Source: Firmicutes bacterium UBA4996 (GTDB lineage Bacteria; Bacillota; Limnochordia; Darwinibacteriales; Darwinibacteriaceae). Taken from it: DNA of 7,415 nucleotides. This document shows positions 1 through 5,936 of the stretch, one piece after another (position 1 is the stretch's first letter; each line of letters opens with the position of its first letter). The translations under genes and the position numbers were made by a program. The stretch lies in NCBI GenBank assembly GCA_002396805.1, contig DGYW01000022.1:1-7415 (forward strand). Direction: 5' to 3'. A model generated the notes under the pieces. It worked only from the letters and a program-made list of their open reading frames with translations, did not search any database and was not told the DNA's origin.

Positions 1-2
1 TA

Positions 3-683
3 CAACTTCAGTTTACCAGGTCAGAAACATGTCTGCTGATATGCGCCGCGTATCTATGGACTTCATCTGCCATGTGGAACTCCTTCCGTAATGCAGGGGT
101 GGCTACTTTTGCCAGTTTGGTCGTGTGTTCGATAGCTGGTTATGGTTTTGAGGTTTATCACGATCGAGGGAAGGATCTTTTAGTGAGGATTCTTCTTTTG
201 TCCATGATGATTCCGTTTGCTGCTATTATGATTCCCTTGTTTATGCTGGTTGGCAACTTTAACTTGTTAAGTACCACGGCAGCTTTTGTTCTGCCTACTG
301 TAGCCACGGGCTTTTTGATCTTCTTGTTCCGGCAAAGTGCCCGGTACTTTCCTCAGGAGATTATTGAAGCCTCGCGCATTGATGGCCTTGGTGAACTGGG
401 GATTTTTCTACGGATGTACGTACCTATTATGAGGTCCACGTATGCCACCGCTGCCATCATTACTTTTATGGGAGCATGGAATAGTTATCTTTGGCCGTTA
501 ATTATTATGCAAAGCCCCGATAGCCGCACTATGCCTCTGGTTCTTTCCAATCTCATTGCCGGGTACGTTACGGATTATGGCCTGCTGATGTTGGCCGTTT
601 CGATTAGTGTTCTACCCACTATTGTAATTTTTCTCTTGCTCCAAAACAGCTTTGCGGAGGGAATTGTTGCTTCAGCGAAATAG
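3..683 (+). CDS. Sugar ABC transporter permease, MalG/LacG family (5' end outside window)
   Basis: This is the inner-membrane permease of a carbohydrate ABC importer (CUT1, MalG-like), which would pair with a MalF-type partner, an ATPase and a sugar-binding protein encoded to the left. Counting from the Met codon at 72, the recognisable part starts at MWNSFRNAG, aligned with the LWNSVKVAG segment of E. coli MalG. It then has several membrane segments (about 9-25, 37-60, 66-87, 122-145, 168-190). The EAA loop that contacts the ATPase lies at about 96-120 (EIIEASRIDGLGELG). The C-terminus is complete. The frame is open to the window edge and the ATG at 72 has no Shine-Dalgarno sequence, so the gene almost certainly starts further left: MalG proteins have some 70-80 residues before this point. 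The 23 in-frame codons before 72 do not look like the family (see findings). The sugar cannot be inferred. Confidence 0.88.
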   Translation, partial: QLQFTRSETCLLICAAYLWTSSAMWNSFRNAGVATFASLVVCSIAGYGFEVYHDRGKDLLVRILLLSMMIPFAAIMIPLFMLVGNFNLLSTTAAFVLPTVATGFLIFLFRQSARYFPQEIIEASRIDGLGELGIFLRMYVPIMRSTYATAAIITFMGAWNSYLWPLIIMQSPDSRTMPLVLSNLIAGYVTDYGLLMLAVSISVLPTIVIFLLLQNSFAEGIVASAK

Positions 684-731
684 AGGAAGCCTGGCAATAT
701 TCTTCAATCCCAATCAAGCTATGCATTAAAT

Positions 732-761
732 AAACCCACTCCCGTAATTGGGGGTGGGTTT
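732..761. terminator. Probable bidirectional intrinsic terminator
   Basis: A 12-bp stem (AAACCCACTCCC at 732-743 pairing with GGGGGTGGGTTT at 750-761, one G-U pair) closes a 6-base loop. On the + strand it is followed by TTTCATTT-like sequence (the T-run continues to 762, then CATTT). On the - strand it is followed by ATTTAATGCAT. It lies 48 bases after the permease stop and 9 bases beyond the stop of the convergent regulator gene, so it fits termination from both sides, more strongly for the + strand. Confidence 0.85.
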
Positions 762-770
762 TCATTTGCC

Positions 771-1565
771 TTATTTAACCTCAAGTTCGTTCCGCAGGTT
801 CTGATTAACAAGTTCTATATACTTGCCTTTTACGCCTCTGGACTCTGTGACTATTAACGAGGCTAATTCTAGCTTTTGCAGGGCAGCGGATACTGTAGAT
901 GGGGTTGTATAGGTCTTGGATGCAATAGAATTGAGAAACACTTCTCCTTTATCCCACTGAATATCCTGCAATACAGCACGGGCTGCTTTTTTCTCACTAA
1001 AGGTGAGAAATCTTACGGCCAATTTGGCCCGGGCAATCTCCATAGAACTGAGTTGGATTCTCTCTTGCTCTTGCCTGAGCATCTCTATAGTAACTATGGC
1101 ACTGGTATATTCGCACAGAATCTTATCAGATTCAGAAAAAGGGGTCTCATATCTAATGAACAATATACCGGCCACTTTTTCAAAATTGGAGAAAATGGGA
1201 TAGATGGAGTAGTACCTATTACTGAACAGGCAGTTCCCTACATCTTCGTAGGTACACCATGGTTGATTCTCATAAATATTTGTGACACTCTCATTACTCT
1301 TATTAAACAGTTCCATATAGTATTGGGGAAGTTCTTCCTTGACAAGGGAACGCTCGGTATATGGACAGACAAATTTTTCCGCAACGGAATAGGTGAATAT
1401 ATGTTCTGCAGTATCAAACAAAAAGATGTTGCACTCTAAGATGCTGCAAAGCTCGTCACAGAGTGCGTCAAGTGGAATGACTGTAGTTGCTGATTTACTA
1501 AAAACGGTATTCAGTCTCTGTATCTTACTAACAATAGCTCCCAAGCTGCTTCTCCCCTCTAGCAT
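771..1565 (-). CDS. codY: CodY-family transcriptional regulator, divergent
   Basis: CodY is a cytoplasmic global regulator that binds DNA when activated by branched-chain amino acids and GTP, mostly repressing genes for peptide and amino-acid use. This 264-residue protein matches the family in length (about 259) and order of parts. An N-terminal GAF-like domain spans about 1-165. The linker helix near 148-175 (CEYTSAIVTIEMLRQEQERI) matches the B. subtilis CodY helix around AEYGATVVGMEILREK. A winged HTH fills 186-264, with ALQKLELASLIV and GVKGKYIEL matching ALRKLESAGVIE and GMKGTYIKV. The recognition helix and ligand pocket differ from B. subtilis CodY, so effector and DNA target may differ. 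It has 7 cysteines. The start is a normal ATG with a weak GGAA about 7 bases upstream. It is transcribed away from the peptidase-transporter operon, the likely target. The symbol is given at family level only; this may be a paralogue rather than the global CodY. Confidence 0.85.
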   Translation of the reverse strand: MLEGRSSLGAIVSKIQRLNTVFSKSATTVIPLDALCDELCSILECNIFLFDTAEHIFTYSVAEKFVCPYTERSLVKEELPQYYMELFNKSNESVTNIYENQPWCTYEDVGNCLFSNRYYSIYPIFSNFEKVAGILFIRYETPFSESDKILCEYTSAIVTIEMLRQEQERIQLSSMEIARAKLAVRFLTFSEKKAARAVLQDIQWDKGEVFLNSIASKTYTTPSTVSAALQKLELASLIVTESRGVKGKYIELVNQNLRNELEVK

Positions 1566-1580
1566 TGTGTTTCCATTAAG

Positions 1581-1609
1581 AGTCTATCATTAATAGGGTC
1601 TGAAAACAA
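1581..1609 (-). promoter_or_regulatory. Weak candidate promoter of the CodY-like gene
   Basis: On the minus strand TTGTTT (1609-1604) and TAGACT (1586-1581) are separated by 17 bases; each matches 4 of 6 consensus positions. Transcription from it would start near 1574, only about 9 bases before the ATG, so the leader would be almost absent and the weak GGAA near the 5' end. An imperfect 13-base palindrome (CTATCATTAATAG, 1584-1596) overlaps the -10 and spacer. A TCTGAAAA stretch at 1599-1606 resembles half of a CodY box and touches the -35. This is plausible for autoregulation but weakly supported. Confidence 0.25.
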
Positions 1610-1668
1610 GTTAGCGGGAAAGGGGGATTTTGGCACAGGTGGAGTATTTCGAATTCTCCCGTTTTCCG

Positions 1669-1729
1669 CCTTTTAGAAAAGGGCTGTGATATACTAGGGA
1701 ATATTATTGGGAAAAGTCTTTCTAAAAGG
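1669..1729. repeat. Inverted repeat flanking the operon promoter (candidate operator pair)
   Basis: CCTTTTAGAAA at 1669-1679 recurs as its exact reverse complement, TTTCTAAAAGG, at 1719-1729, with 39 bases between. The left copy extends into a 14-base dyad, CCTTTTAGAAAAGG (1669-1682). The left arm sits over the -35/spacer region of the extended -10 promoter; the right arm lies downstream of the predicted transcription start and overlaps the Shine-Dalgarno sequence. Only the right arm would be transcribed, so an RNA hairpin is unlikely and a protein-binding site is the better reading. The TTTTAGAAAA core looks like a CodY box core (TTTTCWGAAAA) with one base missing. No binding is shown. Confidence 0.5.
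1687..1695 (+). promoter_or_regulatory. Extended -10 promoter of the peptidase-transporter operon
   Basis: TGATATACT is an extended -10 (TGn plus TATACT, 5 of 6 to TATAAT). No good -35 lies 16-18 bases upstream, which an extended -10 can tolerate. The predicted start is near 1702, giving a leader of about 37 bases before the ATG at 1739. The two arms of an inverted repeat flank it. Confidence 0.5.
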
Positions 1730-1741
1730 ATGTCTTTAATG
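1724..1741 (+). promoter_or_regulatory. Ribosome binding site that selects the ATG at 1739
   Basis: AAAAGGA at 1724-1730 is followed by 8 bases and the ATG at 1739. The in-frame ATG at 1730 overlaps this sequence and has no spacing, so it is unlikely to be used. The right arm of the 1669-1729 inverted repeat covers the same bases. Confidence 0.7.
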
Positions 1742-3712
1742 CATAAACTTACCACAACCTTGAACCTACAAGAATGTGTAGAAATAATCAAGAATAACTG
1801 TAGTGGCCAAAATGCCCTCAACTTTGTTGAAGAAATAGCAAACTTTCACAGAATTCAAGCCTCTCAAGGCTATAGAGCCGCAGCTAGTTGCGGGGCAGAT
1901 CTTTTGCGTGAAAACGGCGTAGATGTACGGATACAGAGCTATCCCGCAGATGGGAAAACCTATTGTTTTACCCAGAAGCTATTCAAAGAATGGAATTGTG
2001 AAGAAGGCTGGCTTGAGATTACCGCGCCGTGGCACGAACGCCTTGCTGATTTTAGTCGTGAAGAAATGTCCATCATTCAGCGTAGTGCGGCTAAGGACTT
2101 TTCGAACCAAGATGTTCCCATCATTTACGTGGAAGATCATGTCTCACCTACGGATTTTAATACATCTCTCCGAGGGGCACTTCTCTTTGTAGAAAACGAT
2201 TTTGACCAATGGTCCAAGCGAGCCAGCGAGCTGGGAGCACTAGGTATCATAACAGTATCCATGCCAGAGATCAAGCCTGTGCGGACAAATATGGCTGAAG
2301 ATGAAAAAATGGCTCATTCCCACGCCAATCTCAGCTTCCATATTTATAATTCAGACCAAGAAGACAAGCTCTGTGGCTTTGCCATCTCTCCCCATAGTGG
2401 CAGAAGACTTCGTGAAGCTTGCGCAGCTGGGGCAGCAGATGGAAAAGCTCCTAGGGCCCGGTTTAAGATTTCCTCAACATTAACTGAAGGCTCCATCGAA
2501 AACGTTGAAGCTGTGATCCAAGGCACTACAGATGAAGAAATCTTGATGGTGGCCCATTTGTGTCACCCCCGCTCTAGCGTAAATGACAATGCATCAGGCG
2601 TAGGGGCGGCTATGGAGGCCATGTGCGTTTTAGGCAGGCTGATTGAAAATGGCACCCTTCCTCGGCCCCGAAGGAGCATACGTCTCTTGTTGATGCCAGA
2701 GTTTACAGGGACCTATGCCTTTTTGCACGATAACGAAGATCGCCTTTCCAAGATCAGGGCAGGCATAAATCTTGATATGGTGGCGGCCTATCAAAACGGT
2801 AACGCCGGTCCTAGCATTATCGTGGATACCCCCGATAGTGCCCACTCGTTTTCTGGTGATCTTGCTAGTTTGATCGTAAACCAACTAGCTAAAGAATGCG
2901 CATTTGGTGGCAAGGACAGGTATGTTCCTTTATTCTTAAGTGTCAAGGTTCCCTTTGTCTTTGGTAGTGATCATTACATCCTTTCTGACCCTACCATAGA
3001 TATTCCCACTGTTGCCCTAACCCAGTGGCCGGACAAGACCTACCACACCAGTGCAGATAACATTGATCATATCGATCCCAACATGCTGCTTCGCTCTGCG
3101 GCATTAGCAGGTGCTTATTGCTACATTTATTCTAGATTCACCTTGGAAGATGCAAATGCTGTGATGCAAGAAGTCTCTTCGAGGTTTCTTCAGGCCATGA
3201 ACAACTGGCGCTGGCAAAAAGCTTCCGCTGAGCATCAAGAGCGTCTTGATTATACTCGGGAACTCTATTTTGCCACTTTAGATCGGTTCTCAACCCTATT
3301 TGAAGGAGAAGAACTCTCCACAATGCTTGTAAAGATTGAGGAGGAAAAGGCATTTTTCACCCGTCTTGAGCAAGCGTCAGGCCTCTTAGAACCTGGCTCT
3401 TTCGATTCTAGTAGTGGGGACTTAAGTCCAATTCCCGTCCGCCTGTTTAAGGCTCCTCTAGCCAGGAGAAGCATTAGAGGGGACATGACTTTGTTTGAAA
3501 AGGACAAGCTTACTAAGTTGCAGAGTAAGTACCCAGAATGTTCCTCTTTAGTTGATTATGTAATCTACGAAACTGATGGAAAGCGGACCATTAAAGAGAT
3601 TGCCCGTAGAGTTCAGATCCAGACGGGTCTGGAGTGTGAAAACTTCGTTGAAGAGCTATTTGAGCTCTTGGTAGAGCTCAAGCTCATTTCAATGACTGAA
3701 AGGAAAGAGTAA
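1739..3712 (+). CDS. DUF4910-type zinc aminopeptidase-like protein (M28-like fold, PA-like insert, C-terminal winged-helix-like tail)
   Basis: Probably a cytoplasmic metallo-aminopeptidase that trims amino acids from peptides or peptide-like compounds; no signal peptide or membrane segment is seen. Numbering from the ATG at 1739 (657 residues): about 1-100 is an N-terminal region. About 127-220 resembles a protease-associated (PA) domain (RGALLFVEN, then ASELGALGIITV). About 255-465 is the catalytic core. Candidate zinc/catalytic residues are His273 or His276 and Asp283 in AHLCHPRSSVNDNASG, Glu321 in MPEFTGT, Asp346 in INLDM and His436 in TYHTSADN. The HxCHP...NDNxSG and PExxGT motifs point to the DUF4910 (formerly DUF2172) relatives of M28 rather than classical M28, whose Glu-Glu pair is Pro-Glu here. 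About 592-657 is a small helical domain (DGKRTIKEIARRVQ) like the winged helix closing some DUF4910 proteins, or PqqD-like. First gene of the operon, 2 bases before the aminotransferase. The family is well supported; substrate and activity are inferred. Confidence 0.82.
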   Translation: MHKLTTTLNLQECVEIIKNNCSGQNALNFVEEIANFHRIQASQGYRAAASCGADLLRENGVDVRIQSYPADGKTYCFTQKLFKEWNCEEGWLEITAPWHERLADFSREEMSIIQRSAAKDFSNQDVPIIYVEDHVSPTDFNTSLRGALLFVENDFDQWSKRASELGALGIITVSMPEIKPVRTNMAEDEKMAHSHANLSFHIYNSDQEDKLCGFAISPHSGRRLREACAAGAADGKAPRARFKISSTLTEGSIENVEAVIQGTTDEEILMVAHLCHPRSSVNDNASGVGAAMEAMCVLGRLIENGTLPRPRRSIRLLLMPEFTGTYAFLHDNEDRLSKIRAGINLDMVAAYQNGNAGPSIIVDTPDSAHSFSGDLASLIVNQLAKECAFGGKDRYVPLFLSVKVPFVFGSDHYILSDPTIDIPTVALTQWPDKTYHTSADNIDHIDPNMLLRSAALAGAYCYIYSRFTLEDANAVMQEVSSRFLQAMNNWRWQKASAEHQERLDYTRELYFATLDRFSTLFEGEELSTMLVKIEEEKAFFTRLEQASGLLEPGSFDSSSGDLSPIPVRLFKAPLARRSIRGDMTLFEKDKLTKLQSKYPECSSLVDYVIYETDGKRTIKEIARRVQIQTGLECENFVEELFELLVELKLISMTERKE

Positions 3713-3714
3713 AT

Positions 3715-4935
3715 ATGATTGTAGAGAAGATGATACCAGCTTTTCAAAAGGCTGAGGGAGGACTTTTCTCAGATGTAGAAAAAGCTGACGTCGGTGATGC
3801 GGTCACTAAGATGAACGAACGGGGCGTGGCCCTAATGGCTTGGGCAGATCCATTTTATCCCCATCCATCTGTTCCACCTCATGTGGCAGAGGCCATGATA
3901 GACTGCATTAATAGCGGTTTTGCCAGCCATTATACTGCTCCCATTGGCAATAATGACCTAAAGGTAGAAATAGCAAAGAAGTTGAAAAAGGTAAATGGGA
4001 TGGATGTGGAGCCTTTCAGAAACATCCTGATTACACCAGGATCTGACTCTGGACTATTCTTTTCCATGCTTCCCTTTATTAACCAAGGCGACGAGGTCAT
4101 GATTATAGACCCGAGCTATCCGAATAACTTTCAGAATACAGAGCTTCTCGGTGGCGTAGTGGTGCGCATCCCGATTTATGCCGAAGACGGCTATCAATTT
4201 AGGATGGAAGAATTCGAGAAAAGACTCACGCCAAAGACAAAAATGATAGTTCTCACAAACCCCAATAATCCTACAACCACCGTTTTTCGCAGAGAAAAGT
4301 TAGAGAGTTTGGCAGAGTTTGCCGTGAAAAACGACTTAGTTGTTGTAGTGGACCAAGCCTTTGAACAACCTTGTTTTGATGATATAGAGATGGTCTCTAT
4401 TGCTACTCTTCCAGGCATGTGGGAACGCACCGTTTCAGTATTTTCCCTCTCTAAGGGTATGGGCCTCAGTGGTCTCCGAGTTGGTTATATTGTGGCGGAT
4501 GCTAAAGTGATTGACAAAATGTACGGGACAGCTGTTGCAGTCTTAGGGGCTACGAATACCTCTGCTCAGATGGGAGCTATTGCGGCCTTGCAGGATGATA
4601 GTTTTATGGAACCTTACTTTGCCAGCTTTGATCGGCGTCGTAAGATGGTGTACGAGTTGTTGCATGATGTACCTGGTGTTTCCATGCTCATCTCTGAATC
4701 AGGTTTTCTCTCTTGGGTTGACGTTTCTCGTTTAGGCACCGGAAGTGAAATCATGTCTTATCTTAATGAAGAAGCCCTAGTGGCAGTAAACTCAGGCGAT
4801 CCCTATGGAGAGGCCGGAAAGCACCATATCCGCATTGTCCATGGAGTTTTAAATGAAGAGCAACTTCATGAGGCAGTATTGCGAATTAGAACAGCCCTGA
4901 TCAAGTTTGGAGAAGAAAAGGGTATCAAAGCATAA
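3715..4935 (+). CDS. PLP-dependent class I/II (fold type I) aminotransferase
   Basis: A cytoplasmic enzyme expected to move an amino group between an amino acid and a 2-oxo acid through pyridoxal phosphate. Its 406 residues match the family length. Visible landmarks are Tyr73 in SHYTAPIGNNDLK, the phosphate-cup Gly109-Ser110, Asn185 in NPNNPT, Asp213, the Schiff-base Lys247 in SLSKGMGLSGLRVGY, Arg255 in the same motif, and the substrate-carboxylate Arg373 in HHIRIVHG. The usual DExY at the pyridine ring reads DQAF (213-216), so the Tyr that contacts the cofactor O3' is Phe; NPxNPTG reads NPNNPTT. The ATG follows the peptidase stop by 2 bases, and its Shine-Dalgarno (AGGAAAGAG) lies inside that gene, which suggests translational coupling. 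Between a peptidase and a peptide transporter it most likely deaminates an amino acid released from the imported compound. The specific substrate is unknown, and a lyase or decarboxylase of the same fold is not excluded. Confidence 0.9.
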   Translation: MIVEKMIPAFQKAEGGLFSDVEKADVGDAVTKMNERGVALMAWADPFYPHPSVPPHVAEAMIDCINSGFASHYTAPIGNNDLKVEIAKKLKKVNGMDVEPFRNILITPGSDSGLFFSMLPFINQGDEVMIIDPSYPNNFQNTELLGGVVVRIPIYAEDGYQFRMEEFEKRLTPKTKMIVLTNPNNPTTTVFRREKLESLAEFAVKNDLVVVVDQAFEQPCFDDIEMVSIATLPGMWERTVSVFSLSKGMGLSGLRVGYIVADAKVIDKMYGTAVAVLGATNTSAQMGAIAALQDDSFMEPYFASFDRRRKMVYELLHDVPGVSMLISESGFLSWVDVSRLGTGSEIMSYLNEEALVAVNSGDPYGEAGKHHIRIVHGVLNEEQLHEAVLRIRTALIKFGEEKGIKA

Positions 4936-4953
4936 GTACGTACAAAACCGTTT

Positions 4954-4970
4954 AAGGGGTGAACCACTTG
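4954..4970 (+). promoter_or_regulatory. Strong Shine-Dalgarno with TTG start for the DppB-family gene
   Basis: AAGGGGTG at 4954-4961 is close to the ideal AAGGAGGTG and is followed by AACCAC and TTG at 4968. The GTG at 4959 is in frame but is itself part of the Shine-Dalgarno, so it is a poor start. Starting at TTG gives MIRYIGKRLL, the typical N-terminus of DppB/OppB permeases. Confidence 0.75.
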
Positions 4971-5936
4971 ATTAGATATATTGGAAAAAGACTGCTCATG
5001 ATGATCCCTGTGCTTTTAGGAGTAATCATAATTGTCTTTTCGATTATGTATATAACCCCCGGCGATCCTGCAAGGATGATCCTAGGTGAGGCAGCACCAG
5101 CTTCTGCCGTTGCAGAGCTTAGGGAAAGTTTAGGACTTAATGGCTCCTACTTTTCTCAGCTCTTCACCTATGTGAAAAAGCTGGTTTTCGAGTTTGACCT
5201 GGGATATTCTTACGCCTCGAAAAAACCTGTAATTAACGAGATCTTGGAGAGGTTTCCAACTACACTGCTTTTGGCAACACTCAGTGTGACCATTTCGGTG
5301 GTTGTGGGGGTTACTATGGGCATTATTTCTGCCACCAAGCAATATTCAATCTTTGACAAGATCGCAACAAGCATTGCTTTGCTAGGTGTTTCTATGCCTA
5401 CTTTTTGGGCTGGGCTGATGGCAGTAATCATCTTTGCTGTCCACTTAAGATGGCTTCCGGCCTCTGGTTCTTATGGCTGGGAGTACTGGATTTTGCCATC
5501 CCTCACCTTAGGACTTTCTAGCTCTGCTACCATCATGAGGATGACCAGATCAAGCATGCTGGAGGTAATTAGGCAGGACTATATCCGAACAGCAAGGGCC
5601 AAAGGGCAAAAGGAAAGCGTAGTAATCATGTTTCACGCCCTCAAAAATGCCATGATCCCTGTTGTTACTGTAATTGGCATGCGCTTTGGAGCGTTACTCG
5701 GGGGTTCTGTCTTGATTGAATCGGTTTTTGCCATTCCCGGACTTGGTAAGTTCATCATAGATAGTATTAACATGAGGGACAACCCAGTGGTGCAAGGGGG
5801 AGTCTTGCTCCTGGCCCTATCTTTCAGTATTTGTAACCTTCTGGTAGATATACTTTATGGTTTTATTGATCCACGAATCAAATCTCAATACAGTGTGCTG
5901 AAGAAAAGGGGGCGGAAAACCAATGTGGCAGCGTAA
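4968..5936 (+). CDS. dppB: Peptide ABC transporter permease, DppB/OppB family
   Basis: One of two inner-membrane subunits forming the channel of a peptide (or nickel/opine-like) ABC importer; it pairs with the DppC-type protein encoded next. From the TTG start it has 322 residues, normal for the family, with six membrane segments at about 9-30, 99-121, 135-159, 172-190, 236-257 and 276-300. Family marks are the N-terminal (M)IRYIGKRLL, TPGDP (30-34), the EAA loop QDYIRTARAKGQ (203-214) through NAMIPVV (227-233), IESVFAIPGLG (250-260) and the C-terminal YGFIDPRI (297-304). It lies 32 bases after the aminotransferase with no terminator between, and overlaps dppC by 14 bases. The symbol is at family level: sequence alone cannot separate dipeptide, oligopeptide and other substrates, and a peptide-type ligand is inferred from the peptidase in the operon. 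Confidence 0.93.
   Translation: MIRYIGKRLLMMIPVLLGVIIIVFSIMYITPGDPARMILGEAAPASAVAELRESLGLNGSYFSQLFTYVKKLVFEFDLGYSYASKKPVINEILERFPTTLLLATLSVTISVVVGVTMGIISATKQYSIFDKIATSIALLGVSMPTFWAGLMAVIIFAVHLRWLPASGSYGWEYWILPSLTLGLSSSATIMRMTRSSMLEVIRQDYIRTARAKGQKESVVIMFHALKNAMIPVVTVIGMRFGALLGGSVLIESVFAIPGLGKFIIDSINMRDNPVVQGGVLLLALSFSICNLLVDILYGFIDPRIKSQYSVLKKRGRKTNVAA

Noticed and set aside
876..1439. 187-codon + strand open frame opposite the CodY-like gene
   Set aside because: It is antisense to a gene with clear family similarity, has no recognisable domain and reads as a shadow frame.
1630..1660. TTGGCACAGG at 1630-1639, like a sigma-54 -24 element (TTGGCAC) upstream of the peptidase operon
   Set aside because: The -12 GC element (TTGCW) is missing at the required spacing, and an extended sigma-A -10 is present downstream. 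As a sigma-A -35 (TTGGCA, 5 of 6) it also lacks a matching -10 at 16-18 bases.
1576..1821. 81-codon minus-strand open frame across the divergent intergenic region
   Set aside because: It overlaps the promoter region and the start of the peptidase gene, and its product has no family features.
3660..3681. 8-bp hairpin TTGAGCTC/GAGCTCAA with a 6-base loop near the end of the peptidase gene
   Set aside because: It arises from repeated GAG-CTC codons for Glu-Leu in a Leu/Glu-rich helix, has no T-run after it, and lies inside coding sequence just before a tightly coupled gene. Not a convincing terminator.
4938..4944. GTACGTAC palindrome between the aminotransferase and dppB genes
   Set aside because: Too short to support as an operator, and no promoter or terminator accompanies it.
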